Origin: Lindgomyces ingoldianus
Lineage: Eukaryota > Ascomycota > Dothideomycetes > Pleosporales > Lindgomycetaceae
Reading direction: 5' to 3'
NCBI RefSeq assembly: GCF_010093535.1
Contig: NW_022985225.1
Location: 186,241-250,240, forward strand
DNA length: 64,000 nucleotides
Both the position numbers and the translations under genes were made by a program. Of the stretch, positions 11,476-23,243 are shown piece by piece. How positions within the stretch are numbered: position 1 is the first letter of the stretch; each line of letters starts with the position of its first letter. Under the pieces are notes generated by a model. The model did not search any database. It saw only the letters and a program-made list of their open reading frames with translations, and was not told the origin of the DNA.

Positions 11476-12022
11476 GTGCGCGCCTAGAGTGAGCTAGGAG
11501 GAGAAGGGAGGTGGTTCCTTGTTCTGCATGTGCGATAAGGCTGGTGTACTGCGGGATGGTGACGAGAAGAACCGGAGGAAAAGCGACGTGTACCCCTGTA
11601 TTACTTTGTGCCTACTGTACAACATAGACTTCGCTGGATGGGCACCTTTCAATATCAGACATAACGTAACTTACATTAAGCTTGGCTAGGGCAAAGGAGT
11701 GAGAGCATCGTTTTATTCTATATGTGGAAACACCATTTCTCGTATCGCATGATGCAAATGCTACTATACACCATTACTCAAGCCTCACCCCGACCCACCC
11801 TACCCCTAACAACCATCTACCTCCCTCTAGACTCGGTAGATGAAAAATTGAGCGGCAAACACCCACCACCAAGAATGGCAAAAGAGTAGAAAAGCTCACG
11901 AAACGTCCAAGCAGGCCTGCTGACGCCCGCAACATAAAATGGCCAAGCGGAAAGGCTGTCTTATGTACAATAATACCTTTACAACTTCTAAACCTACAAC
12001 CGAGATCCTTAAGGACACGGCT
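11476..12022. other. Convergent 3' intergenic spacer
   Basis: A 547-bp spacer between the stop codons of ATP synthase subunit e (+) and DNM1 (-). It presumably holds both 3' UTRs. No gene or repeat is visible. Confidence 0.6.
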
Positions 12023-14618
12023 CTATAGCACTTCGCCGACAATCTTAGCTGCCTCCTTGTAAGTCTTGAGCAACTTCTCGCACTTCTCGCGCTCGGCTTT
12101 GATGGTGTCGTCCTCGTAGAGGAGTTCCTGGAAAAGAGCTTCTTTATAGAGGGAGCTGACTAGTCTGTTCTGGACTACGTCTTTAGAGTGGTTGACAAGG
12201 AGGTGCATGACTGCCTTCGGGACTTGGTCTGCGATGGTTTCGCGAACAATATCGAAGTAGGACGAGATGAGACGGCGGATTAGCTCTGTTTCAAGAGCTT
12301 CACGCTCCGTTAGAGCGGGCGCCTCCACATCAGTGGGCTGTACATAGTGAGCGTTGTGGTTATAATCATAAAAGGGAACAGAACTTACGAAGCCGCCTTC
12401 AAAATCTTTGGTTGGGCTAGCCATATCGAAATCATCCGGTACCATTTCCAATACATGCGCAGGCTGCCTTGTATCACCCCTTCGGAAACTCTGCGCAATG
12501 CTGGGCTCAATATTCTGACTAACGTGTCGGCTTCCGGGGCGGTTTTCGAGAGCACTTTGTGTTGTTGGAGAAGCACTGGTCGGCGCCCCATCTTTACCAA
12601 AGAAATAATTCAGGAAGCTATCACGGGTAGATCCTGCACCACCAAGAGGGGGCGGTGATCTGTTACGGTTACCATTGAGAGCACCTGCCATACTGTAAGG
12701 TCCGTTCATCATGCGTCCTACTGCAGGCGACATACTGCGGCTTGCTTGTTGGTGATGCTTACGGAGGGGAAGTGGCTTGTCCATTTGCGGCACTTCACCC
12801 TCATCCTCATTGACGGGAGTGTCAGTACCATTGACACCGTTAAGCTCTCTCATCCGTCGCCTCTCGCGCTTCTTCCTCTCGGCGTCAATAGCAACTTTCC
12901 TTTCTCTCTCCTGTTTGTCATTAATGACGGAAGACATGGCGGCAGCGGCGCCAAGGAAGTTTGGATGATTTGTGTTGATGTATGCGCGTTGAATGTCGAT
13001 CAACGATGCGACGTACGTAGAGCATGGGCCAAGCTGTTCTCGGAGGAGATCGGATACGACTTCAATAAGCTTGCCTTGAAGACGAGGATACCTGCTCAGC
13101 TCTGTCGACCCGCATGTATGGCAGATCTTGATGAGTTCCTCATACACCAATTCGACGCAGCGCTGACTTGGAATCTCAAGAAGCTTGATTTGAGGCTTCA
13201 CAAGAAGGTCAAACGCGAGTTCTGGGACAAACAAGCTCGGGCGGGGACCGGTCGAATTTCGAATCGCAGTCCGGATATCAAGAACAGAGAGGTTTTGGGT
13301 GGGGTCGACTTGTTCTAGAGAGTTTCCAAAGACTGAGTTGAAGATATAGTATATCCTAGCACCTCCACAAAGTTCCTTCGTCGAAATCTCGGCGGATGTG
13401 CCATCAATCGAAGAGATGAATGAAGAAGCAAATCGAGTCATGAGCTGCAGTATAAGAGAGCCGCGATGCTCCTTTCCGGTAAACGCTACATCGCCATAGC
13501 TTGCAAGCTCTTGTTGTGTTTGTCCCATCAAAGTGTTCAACCGCGCCTTAATGTCTGGTAGCCGATCTCGAATGTGCGCCATCAGGGTCTGGTTGAGGCT
13601 TTTGGCCAAGAATTGCGTTCCACACCGATTTGCCATATTCCTGTATGCTGGGTGGTGTCTGAAGAAATCCCGTTCCGCGGACAGGGCGTCCGACAACGAC
13701 TTGTTCCCCTGGATGTCTTGCTGAGAACGGTTCACGATGCCAATGAAACCAAGCTTGAGAGGGTACACACGCCCCGATAGTATGTCCAGGGCGTTCGTCC
13801 CGTGGTCCATGAGGTCTAGTTTAGTGAGGACACCGATTGTCCTCCTACCCATAGGGTCCACATGTCTGGCTAGCTTCAGAGCTTCCGAATTGACGAGATC
13901 AACGTTCGCAGGGGACACGGCGAGGATGATACTGTTCGGCTTTGCGATGTACTCTGAAATAAGGTTTCGAGTTTGTTTCTCGATGTCGGTAGGCTGGTCG
14001 CCAATCGGTACCTACCAATGTCAGGGGGGTTTTCTTTTTCTCCAGAGGAAACTGAATTACAAACCTTGGTCAAGCCGGGCAAATCGACTAATGTCAGGCT
14101 AAGGACATGAGGGGAGTATATCTTGAGGTTTATGGGCTGCCTGTTGATCCCCTTGTTGTTTCCTGCGATTCTCGCAGTCTCGGCCTCGATTTCACGCTTA
14201 ACCTCGGAAAAGTCGTAGAAGCGGCGCCCCGGGATGTGATGAAATTCCGCCCATTCCTGTTGCCCTGCTACACTCGCTGGTGTATGTGGAACATGCACTT
14301 CGTCGTTCTCAGGTTTGTCGTCACGGTCGCTAGGGAGGTTTATGAGTTGGAGGATGAGAGGCCGCCTCGTTACAATTCCACTTCCCCGAGGCAGAAAGTC
14401 TCTGCCGACAATATTCTCAAGCACGGAGGACTTCCCTGAGGATTGTGATCCAACGACAACCTATGGTACAGTCAGCGTTCATCCCTTGTTGGCTGCGTCC
14501 TCGAGAGGGGCAACCGCACAATTTGAGGCAAATCCAGGGAGTCGTTTCCGATGGTGTTGAAGACCAGGTCTTGCAACCTGTTCACGATGCTGAGCAGCTC
14601 CTCGCCGAGAGCAGCCAT
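12023..14618 (-). CDS. Dynamin-related GTPase of mitochondrial and peroxisomal fission
   Basis: Exons 14520-14618, 14065-14460 and 12023-14011. A probable further 51-bp intron at 12338-12388 (GTAAGT...TACAG) keeps the frame whether spliced or not, giving about 810 residues if removed. The start [20 protein letters not shown] is typical of fungal Dnm1/VpsA. The GTPase domain shows the P-loop GSQSSGKSS (residues 37-45), DLPGL and TKLDLMD. The stalk follows (for example [15 protein letters not shown] and [14 protein letters not shown] segments), then a variable linker (about 520-690) and the C-terminal GED ([17 protein letters not shown] to [10 protein letters not shown]). Dnm1 assembles into rings that constrict mitochondria and peroxisomes. 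There is no sign of damage. Several antisense frames overlap it and are shadows. Confidence 0.97.
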
Positions 14619-16169
14619 TGCGACGATGCTGGCAGATGTTCGCTGTACTGTCCTCCTGATGACCTTGCTGGTTCGGAAAAAGGTAAACAGAGTGGACTCT
14701 TGGCCAAGGTCGAAGCCTCTGTGGAAGGCTGATACTAGAGGAAGGTTGTGGATGGCAACGGCAAATAAATGGCGAAGAAGGAATAGGTGACTATGTCCGG
14801 GCTCCGGTACAGGTCTAGCACCAGGACTCTTCACCTCTGGCACTTCGTCGTCATGGGTGTTCGTTTTCACGCGCTTCCAAGGTCGGTCCCTGTGGCTAGT
14901 GCCCAAGTCACGTGAACCCTAACCCTTCACACTCGCCTCAATGCCCTATCTCCTTAATTTCTCGGTTCAACGCGCTCATGCCATCTGCATAAAGGAGACA
15001 ACCATCCACGCTCAGGCTTGTAATCCCAGGGCCTCTTGGCTATGGTGGTGTCCGATACAGGCGTCGACTTCCGAGTAGCCAGAGGTCACCCCTTTCGGTG
15101 TTGTCGGGAACCGCACGCGTTTTCGATCTGACATCCAGCATTGCCATGTTGGTAAGCATCTACATTATTGGCAAACTTGTGGCCAACGCCTCACACCTTC
15201 TGATGTGTGCCTATCTTTCCCGGCGCTGAAGGCAGCTTTAACTTGGAAGTGCAAAGGAAAAAAAAAGTACAACTTTAAGAGTATTATCTTTTCTAATTTA
15301 CTCTGCTCTGTGTTAAATGTCCCTAAAATACAACCCCAAGTCAAATTAACTTTCTATTGCCGTGAGCGGCTTAAATTGTTAAAGGACACAAAGAAGGTGA
15401 CGTTAATATTACAAGCGTTGCTTTCTCTAATATTTCGCTTCCCTGCCTCAGGCTTACGAAACCAGCATAATAGAAGCACAACAAGACGCGCAGGGCAGCT
15501 TAGGTAAATTTAGTTACAAAATATAATTGCATGTTGGGCGTAGCGTGTCGACAAACCAAAAGCTCTGCTTGGTCGTACAGTGGTCGCCCGGAGATGGTCG
15601 TCGGCGAATCAAGCGCTCAGGTTGATCGCTCGGTTTGACACTGATATTATGTCACCGTCCTCCGGCCGAATTGGGGTTGATCCTAGTATGACAAGCACTG
15701 TCTCTACTACTGTATGGAGCGAGTGAGGCGAGGTAGAGTAGGTCGGCTCTGTTTCAGCTATACTAGGATGGGGAGAGAAAGAAGTGAATGTTACGATATC
15801 TTACCTCGACTTTCCTATTGCTAGATGTCTTCTGACGATAACAGAGGGTCTTAGGGAAAGGGAGAAGGGTAAGAGATAGGGACAGAAGGGAGAGAGTCAC
15901 GTAATACTTCTCTAACATATAACAGGGCAAGGAGGGTGTACAGTCCTCTATGCAATCTAGCTAGAAGTATAGTAAAGAAGAAAGTTAGTAGAAAGTAAAA
16001 GAAAGTAAAAATAGTAAAATAACTAAGTAGGTTTAGTTTTTTTATATAAAAAAAATCTTTTACACACTTTATATTAAAAAAATTATTAAATATACTACTA
16101 TACTTAAGGTTGTGCTTTAAAGATAAGAATAACTACACTGTTTTAAATAGTAAAGAGAGAGTAAGACTA
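14619..16169. other. DNM1 upstream region grading into an AT-rich block
   Basis: 14619-15200 has normal composition and includes the DNM1 promoter. From about 15200 the sequence becomes AT-rich, with a moderately GC island at 15530-15960 (ending in purine-rich AGGGAGAAGGG-type tracts) that may be an old LTR remnant. Frames in this interval lack recognisable domains and I do not call a gene. Confidence 0.5.
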
Positions 16170-17108
16170 ACGTACACCACAGGCAAGTTGCTCACACACC
16201 TAAGTTGCTTACTTTTGCTAAGACTCTACTAAACTACTCTTTCTACACTACTTAGGTGTAAAAGCCACTGTTACGCCCCTACCACACATCGCGGTCTACG
16301 GTTGGACTGATGGGGATTTCTGGGAAGTGCCCCACTCTCTAGACAGACAAGGATGGAACCCGTTTATGCTTGAGTGGGAGGAGGTGATAGGCCCGGACAA
16401 ACAAGGTCTGGAACAAGCGGAATAGCCGCTAGGCAAGTGCCTTGTCTAATAGAGACATTAGCAAGAACGTGCGATAGCTCGTAAGAGATAGTTAGTAGGT
16501 GCTGCATCCTCTTGCAAGCCTAGGCTGGCTTCCGCGAGACTCTACAGTTACTAGCAACTATATAGGCTAGGTATAGGATTAACCTTAAGGAGGTGTAGTT
16601 GACGTTTAGTTTATTCTATATAGACTAAGTAGCATTCTAGCTTTTTAACAAGCTAAATACTAGTTGTATATCCTGCACTCTATATACCTCCTCTCCTGTT
16701 TACCTGAACTGTTTGACCTAGCGTCCTATACTGCTGTCAGAGGGCAAACCACGATCAGGCCTATCCTACCCCAGCTCCCTTCGAACACAGTGCCAGTAAC
16801 CAGGCCGTACACCTGGAAGCACCGCACCTCTTTTCTCCGCTAAACCCAGTAAAGGCCCGCGTACTCGTAAAAAACCCGCGAGTAAGGATTATAACAGCAA
16901 CTTGCCTATAGTATACGTTAGCTACAGCATGTTACTTTAAAAGTCTTATGTTTTATTTAAAAGCCTAAAGCGTAAGCTATATCTAACATTTTTTTAGTGC
17001 GTCTAAGTAGTGTTGCTAGAAATGCATTAGTGTAGGAAGAGTAGTTTAGTAGGGTCTTAGCAAAAGTAAGCAACTTAGGTGTGTAAGCAACTCGCCTGTG
17101 GTGTACGT
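16170..17108. mobile_element. Internally deleted Fot1 family 1 derivative, interrupted by an LTR
   Basis: The left end ACGTACACCACAGG and right end CCTGTGGTGTACGT match each other better than they match other copies (ACCACAGG instead of TTCACAGG). TA flanks both sides (16168-16169 and 17109-17110). Without the nested 628-bp LTR only about 306 bp remain: ~95 bp of left end, an internal TIR-like fragment (16897-16920), and ~190 bp of right end. This is a short deletion derivative able only to use transposase supplied elsewhere. Confidence 0.72.
16269..16896 (+). mobile_element. Solo LTR, Gypsy-like, 628 bp, near-perfect TSD
   Basis: The unit runs TGTTACGCCCC to GGATTATAACA. The flanks GCCAC (16264-16268) and GCAAC (16897-16901) agree in four of five bases. 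It shares with the other 600-bp LTRs the AACAAGGATGGA-type block, the TAGACTAAGTAGCATTCTAGC block and a pyrimidine-rich 3' part. It is among the least mutated LTR copies in the window. No internal retroelement sequence adjoins it. Confidence 0.8.
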
Positions 17109-17151
17109 TACTATGTACCTTTTAACTATTTCTTTTTACTTATAGTTTAAT

Positions 17152-17307
17152 AGCTTTTAGAGAAATAGGAGTGTATTATAACAGAGACAAATTACTGCTA
17201 AGCCTTGCTTGTTAAGATTTATGCTTATATACAAAGCACAGGCCATGCCACCTCCAAACAGGTCAGGTGAGGCTATATTAGCCCGTTCTGGGACATCAGG
17301 CCTTACT
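17152..17307 (+). mobile_element. Fragment of LTR family D
   Basis: About 155 bp align with the 201-bp element at 42177-42377 (shared GAGTGTATTATAACAGAGAC, GCTTATATACAAAG and the end GGCCTTAC). The first ~45 bp are missing or too diverged. The element abuts the right end of the Fot1 derivative. Confidence 0.65.
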
Positions 17308-17511
17308 CTCTAGGTGTGATTTCTTCCCTCTTTGTACTTATTACCACCTTTAGGCCTAATAACCTCCTAGCTAAGCTCGCTAGCAAGGTGTCTCCTCACA
17401 GCCATATCCGTCAAGGCGTGCCTTCTGGGTGAGAGATTGCTGAACCTCGCTAGTCTGCATATTCAGATGGCCAGATTGGTGAGCACCTTTAAGATATTCA
17501 TCTTTAATAAC

Positions 17512-17640
17512 AAGAGGGACAGCGTTAGGATTAAATCCACGCTTAATTGCTTGACCGTAGATACTATCAACAGTGTAGTTTAGTAGTCTAGTAATTGTAA
17601 GGACGGAGCTCTATACCACTGCGCCAATACAACCAAAAAG
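17512..17640 (-). other. tRNA-like relic (A-box and B-box spacing)
   Basis: On the minus strand, TTGGCGCAGTGGTATAGAGC (about 17609-17630) is a good tRNA A-box region. About 90 bp further on, GTGGATTTAATCC (about 17528-17542) resembles a B-box. CCGT and ACGG could form a short anticodon stem around an intron-sized insert. The 3' acceptor strand does not pair with the 5' end, so a functional tRNA is unlikely. This may be a tRNA pseudogene or the head of a SINE. Confidence 0.28.
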
Positions 17641-17676
17641 GTACGAATAATCAACCAACAGTTGATTATTGCGTAC
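17641..17676. repeat. Perfect 10-bp inverted repeat with pairing flanks
   Basis: AATAATCAAC and GTTGATTATT face each other across CAACA. The outer GTACG and CGTAC also pair with one unpaired base. The hairpin directly adjoins the tRNA-like relic. Its function is unknown. Confidence 0.6.
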
Positions 17677-17679
17677 AGA

Positions 17680-19711
17680 ATAGTATATATACCCGTCGCA
17701 CGTAAGCGCCATCTCGGCCTTACAGTAATTAAGATGACCTGTTGGGCAGTTTTACCCCTAGATGGCGATTTCAGGGCAACAACTAAAGCTTGAGTAGCGA
17801 TATTGTGATTATGCGATATAGACATGAAATAAATCGTAGTGTAGCTGGAAATCTATTGAAATTTGTTCGGAATGAGGGACTAAGAACCTCTGAGTTTTGT
17901 GCCAAGACCGTGGCGTTTTTAGCGTGGGCAAAGACTTTTGTAAGGCTTATTCGCAGGTAGCTGAACTAATGTCATGGCTGCTCTGGAGGCTCCACAACAC
18001 CCTTCTGCTGTACCACCACCCAGGCTTACAGGCACACATCAGCCTGCCGGAGGAGCTACTTCCAGCTCCAGTAGTTTCTAGTGCAGGATCCCAGGGCCTA
18101 TAAAGAAAGAGAGAGACTCCGGGTAGAAGAAGATATTAGACACTATTAGAACGTACTATGCACCGGCGACCAAGGTAGATTGACAGTTAAGATTTTCCCC
18201 TGCTAGACCCAAACGATAGCGGATGTGTATCTTTCTTGCCTGATTCAGCTGATCGCAAAGTCAGCGTGTGTTTAGGTCTGTGGGTTGTTAGCCACAAGGT
18301 TTATGGTACCAGATATCAGAAATTTTTAAGCGCCACCCTACTTATTGGGGATAATACTCATGGCTACCGATCAATAAGTCTCTTCAGGGGATAAAGAAGG
18401 GTAATAAATTTGGCAGTATTCTTTCCTGGAAACGAATATGGCATGTCAACAAATGCTTTGGAGCATATGTATGGAGGAATGAATATATTCAGTATTTTGC
18501 TCAAATGAAAAGGGTGTTCAAAGGAAAGGCAATTTTGTTTCGAACCAGGCCTTTGTGCTAACATGCAACATCACATAGAAGGACTGTCTATAGACAGCAC
18601 GCTGGTATTGGTGGTTCCTGCTTTATATACATGATCATGGACAATCCAGAGTCCAAGTATACCAACCAAGATCCAGTTCACCATATATTCCAAAGAGGTC
18701 ACCGTGGTGGGTAGAAAGAACAGAACCTGACCCTACTCACTATATTTTGGGCATTACTGTGTGTCCTACTAAGTCATCATAAGCTTCCGTGTTCGTCAGC
18801 TTTCTGCTGAGGTGTCGATGAAGCCATCTATCTAACTCCCCACTGTGAACCACTAGACACAGCCTTACACTACCATAGTTTAATGTCGCCCCAACCACAC
18901 AAGATGCAGGGAAACGCATTGTGAAATCTCACTTGGCCTTTAGGTAGACGGCGCATCGCACAGCTCATCACAAGTGGAAGCCGGGTTGAGGATGTTGCCA
19001 GCAAGAGGGGTTGGCTAGTTTGAAATGCAACGCTTTAGTTGTTTGCCGATGTCGAGACTTCAGTTTTTTCGGTGCCTAAGATGAGGTTTTTTTACGTTGT
19101 CACCCACATTAAGATTTCTCAAGTGGTGCGGAGAGCAGGAAACTGCTCCCAACTAGCAATCTAACTCTAAACTCTACGAATCTTTGTGCAGGGCGAGCTA
19201 TTCCCTGAGCTCTGGAGATCTACTGAGGCGGAGCATGGCTGCGGACTTTGGTTCAAGCAAGGAAGCTTTCAAGGTGAACACCCCGCTCAGCCTGAATGCA
19301 TCAGCCAGGGTACAGATCGAAGGCTTAATGGCGCTGATAGATTCGAGATTTTGGCTATATCAAGAATGATTATGCGGCTTACGCCACAACGAGTCTCACT
19401 CCATGTCGAACCTGACTCATCAATTGGCAGGTATCGAATATATTGACTTTGCACCTCGAGGTGTAATTTTGTCCACTACTAGAATGACAAACTGTACAAA
19501 GCGCGACTGTCTGCGCTAGACAAGAAGAACCCTGCACCAACACATTGTCGCCTCCCCATTTCAGACCCCACCATGCTGCAACACCATCCCAGCCACTTTC
19601 ATGCTTCATGCCCAATTTCATGCATCAGAAAGCTAATCACTCAACATCATACACTCCACACTATCCAATGCTAAACTCCATCGTTGATAAAAGTAGACAT
19701 GCATTTTTTTT
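17680..19711. other. Intergenic, no supported gene
   Basis: About 2 kb of normal composition without a frame that has a recognisable domain or a convincing intron pattern. Frames near 17897-18103, 18364-18564 and 19184-19446 are short and unsupported. It may contain the 3' UTR of the gene at 19712-20426 and old gene debris. Confidence 0.5.
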
Positions 19712-20426
19712 TTAGTTGAGGTATGCCATCGCTGCTACGGCACCGAAGATGAGCGCCAGCGGGCTGGAGCCGAGAGTCGAGGCTGCACCGGTGTTCCGTG
19801 GAGCACCGCCCCCGGTGGTTGGGCTGCCACTAGTGGATTTCGCACCGGTGGCAGAGGCAGAGCCGCTAGAGTGAGCGGTGCTAGAGAGCGTTGGGACGGA
19901 GATAGTGCTGTTGCCGCCAGCAGACGAGGAAACCGAAGCAGAGGCAGAAGTGGCGAGGGTAGAGCCGCTCGACTTGGCAGAAGATGCAGAGGTGGTGGAT
20001 GAAACAGATGAGACCGCAGAGGAGCTGGCCGAAGCAGTGCTGCCAATGACCTTGATCAGGCCGGTGAAGTTTGGGTCGGCATTGCCTTGTTGAACCTCAA
20101 GGGCGTAGTCGTCACCATTCGCGAGGGATGGGTCAACGGTCCACTTGAAGGTACCACCAGTGGCAGACGCTATGATCTGGGTTAGAATGCTACTATTGCG
20201 ATGCGCAAGTTAACAGCATGAACTCACTAGTCAGCGTGCCAATAGTCCCCAGGGCCTTAGGGTCACCCTTTCGGAGGATAAATGTCGTTGCGGCGGTGCC
20301 TGCCGGAGAGTATTTGATGTCGTAGCTCTTGCCAACCTCAACAGTGGAAGGGTAAGAGTCGATGGTCAATCCAAGGGTAGCAGACACAAGGGCCGCGCCA
20401 GCGAAAATGTTGGAAAAGAAGCGCAT
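19712..20426 (-). CDS. Kre9/Knh1-like extracellular protein with GPI anchor
   Basis: Two exons, 20228-20426 and 19712-20169, with a 58-bp intron (GTGAGT...CATAG, branch-like CTAAC). The TAG just after CAGATCA was taken as acceptor because only it keeps the frame. The protein has 218 residues. Residues 1-19 form a signal peptide (MRFFSNIFAGAALVSATLG). Residues 20-110 form the small beta-rich Kre9/Knh1 C-terminal-type domain (VEVGKSYDIKYSP, TTFILRKGD, SATGGTFKWTVDPS, DDYALEVQQG). The Ser/Thr-rich stalk (about 112-190) and a hydrophobic tail with small residues point to GPI attachment. Proteins of this type sit in the wall and are tied to beta-1,6-glucan synthesis or called extracellular matrix proteins in fungi; the exact role is unproven. 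Confidence 0.82.
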
Positions 20427-22157
20427 GTTGATTATAGTATTTGACGGTGATTAGAAGTTTGTGTTTATTACAAATGTATATGGCGCGTTGAGATGTAAAG
20501 AGTGAACGAGTGTGGTAAGCCTTGTAGAAGACTCAAGAAGGTAGATGGGTAGTGATTGATATGGGAAGAGAGGGAGAGAGTAAAGGGGAACCGAAAATAA
20601 GTGGGAGGAAGAGGCAATTATGAAAGCTTGGGGCGCAGCTGACAATTTACGAGGTCCCCCGGCTGAAGGAGCGCCAGAGCAACGGCAGGAATGAACACGG
20701 TCCTTTCCACATCAAATTGGATGCTCGAACTGGCTAAGTTCCACATGGATGGCTAATGAGGGTGAAGGTCACTGCACCAATCGCCTCAGGACCCAATCAG
20801 AACGGAGCTCGTTCACGATGCCGACCACTGGAGATCCTGGCACCCTGGGCATCGCATTCTAGCATCGAGCCCAGCCTATTGCTGCTCCTTTCCATCTCAT
20901 GAAGCACAAGAACTCGTCTAGGAGGGCCAGAGCCAGTTGCATTCACGCCATTGCTCAGGCGCACAAGAACGACCGCGCTAGTCCATTCGCGGATTAGTGC
21001 TGACTGCATGCGGGTTCGAGAACGATGCCACTCAATAATCCGGGGAAGGTTCAGGGGCTTGGACCCAGCTTTTTTAACATCTCACGATTCATTAAAAGAG
21101 TTCAACGGCGCGTGCAGCTCTTGGGAAGGCTTTTGCCTCAATCTGCACACCATGACGTGTGACTGTGTTTATTGAAGTACTGTAAATTTGTAAATAGCGA
21201 TCTAATTTTCTGGCCATGTGACTTTCACATTCCTTGTCGCCTTGGCAACAAGTTTCGTGCCAGGGCCTTTCTTGACGGAGAACCACCTGTGCAACTAAGG
21301 ATTGGCTGTTGGCATGTCAGCGTCTCTTCTATCTCGCATCTGCATCCTCAAATCTTAACTTGATTAGTGCGTTCTTAGTAGGAGGACCCTCGCATTCGGA
21401 GATGGTGGAATCCACGGAAGATCGCTCTGTTAATTAGCGAAAAGGCAATTTCCACTTCAGGTTGCGAGATGAGGCCACGAGCGATAGCGCCAAAGCAAAC
21501 ATGCGGCTTGAAGGCGTTCCGCGCTAGTCAGAGCCTCATGTGGTTGAAAAGGAGACTAGGACAGGAGTGGGCCGAGGGTGTCACAACATATCTTGCTGCT
21601 GAAACAGTCAGTCCAGTCGAAGTACAACATAGCACTTACTCGGAAACATGGCCTGGGATGATTGGATCAGTTGAGTCTCTTGCTAGACCTGGGGGGGCAT
21701 TAACAGGATGCAGACTTCTTCAATGCGCAGACGCTACTCGAGGTGCTGCGTTGGCGATGCGAACTTTTATTATTCCCAGTAAGTCCAAGATAATCTCGAA
21801 GGCCATCGCTAAACGCCATAACATCGGTACCAGGACTGCCATCCAACCACCTAGAAAGAAAATGAAAGGAGAGGAAAGCAAAAAAGGAAGAGTGGGGAGT
21901 GGGTGGACCTTTCGCCGCAGTGAATAATCTCGAGGACTTGCTTGATGGAATGGAATAGCCCGGAAAGAAGATGGCGAAAGCCCGTAAATGCCCAACCGAA
22001 TCCCTTTAGCAAGAGTGAACCCGCCTAGGTGTGAAGCACTTATATGTAGTCATCATTCAAGCCCCTTCTCAACTATGTACTCGATGTCGTTAGCATTAGC
22101 GATGATGTCGGCCTGGTCGTTGGAAGGAGAATTATCGAATAGCGAGGTCGACATCTC
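20427..22157. other. Intergenic, one doubtful ORF
   Basis: A region of normal composition. The plus frame 21469-21927 (152 codons) and the minus frame 21720-21995 overlap on opposite strands. Neither shows a known domain, and I do not call them. The CT-rich stretch 20500-20600 upstream of the Kre9-like gene is a plausible promoter. Confidence 0.5.
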
Positions 22158-22606
22158 CTACTTGACCTCGGGAGCAGCTGCTTTGCCTTTCTTTCCCGTC
22201 GGTTTTAGATTAGCCTTGGCTTTGTCTTTGGGTGAGCCATTGGAGGAGATCTTTGCCTTCTTTGGTGTTACCTGTGTGGTGGGGTTACCCTCCACTGCGG
22301 CAGCGCCTTTAACCAGTGTTAATTAGTAAGCTCCAGGAAGAAGGGGAGCATACTTCGCTTTTGGGTACGCTGAACAGCCTGGAATGTCTCCCCAGCGTCA
22401 ACTCGTGCCTTGTACTCTTTCGCATTGCGGAGAATAGCGCGAAAGTCGTGCTGGAACGCGCTTGCAGTCTTCACGCCATCGATAGCGGATATCATCTCGT
22501 AGTGCTTCATAGCAATGCTTGTAACCCCAAGGCCACTAAGCAGTGCCGCGACGACTTGGGCCGAATACATTTTGCTCGTACCCCCATTACCGTTAGACTT
22601 ACCCAT
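22158..22606 (-). CDS. Small Lys/Ala-rich protein of unknown function
   Basis: Two exons, 22354-22606 and 22158-22306, with a 47-bp intron (GTATGC...TAAAG, branch-like TTACTAAT); 133 residues. Residues 10-85 form a compact helical segment (YSAQVVAALLSGLGVTSIAM, ISAIDGVKTASAF, ILRNAKEYKARVDAGETF). Residues 86-133 are a basic tail rich in Lys, Ala, Ser and Pro (TPKKAKISSNGSP, KPTGKKGKAAAPEVK) like those of DNA-associated proteins. No named family was recognised. The intron is supported because it removes a stop and joins two coherent segments. A nuclear location is a guess from the basic tail. Confidence 0.65.
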
Positions 22607-23243
22607 TGTTGCTGACTTGGTTAATGGTGCAGTGGAGTGAATATTGCTGTATCAGGGCCCAGTTGGTTCATATGGAGACGAGAAGTCGAATGTTGTTGGG
22701 CGTGATGGAGAAGAGTGTTGTATAAGAGAGAGAAAGTTGATACAGGAACAGAAGCGGGGACTTGATCAAGATAAGCGGCGTGAGTGAAGGTAAAGGTAGA
22801 GTCAGATAAGAGCCGGTGAAAGATGAAGAGTGGTATGATGGGAAGTGTGGATGGTGAAAGTGAACTCAGCGCTGCCAACAGGAAAAAGTACATATATGTA
22901 CTACGTGAACATAGCCGTCACGTGAGCAGTACAAAGGTAGTAACTTTGTAAGACGTTACTTACAGCTGGGGAGGCCATGGTTATGTGCCGTAGTACGTCT
23001 TACAACTTCTATTTTTATAAGCATTTGCTTTGTATGTAAGACCTAATTAGGCATCTGTAAGCTTAAGCTTATTTTATTTAAAAAGAAACTATGCTTATTT
23101 TTAACTATAAGCGCTATATTTTGTTTCTCGTTTATATAAACAACATACTTTATATTTATTATAATAACAATAAGTTAGAAGCTTATTAATTAATTAATAA
23201 AATTAAAAAACATATAGTTAAGCTAAAAAAATTAAAGGCTATA
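22607..23243. other. Promoter side of the small gene, then AT-rich flank
   Basis: 22607-22910 carries purine-rich upstream sequence (AGAAGAG, GAGAGAGAAAG). From about 22990 the sequence becomes AT-rich up to the Fot1 family 2 element. A pair of GTACATATATGTAC-like palindromic words lies at 22885-22905. No gene is visible. Confidence 0.5.

Noticed and set aside
12746..13318. 190-codon plus ORF within DNM1
   Set aside because: Antisense shadow of the conserved dynamin exon.
21469..21995. Overlapping plus (152 codons) and minus (91 codons) ORFs
   Set aside because: No domain, no clear promoter or intron evidence, and mutual overlap; neither could be preferred.
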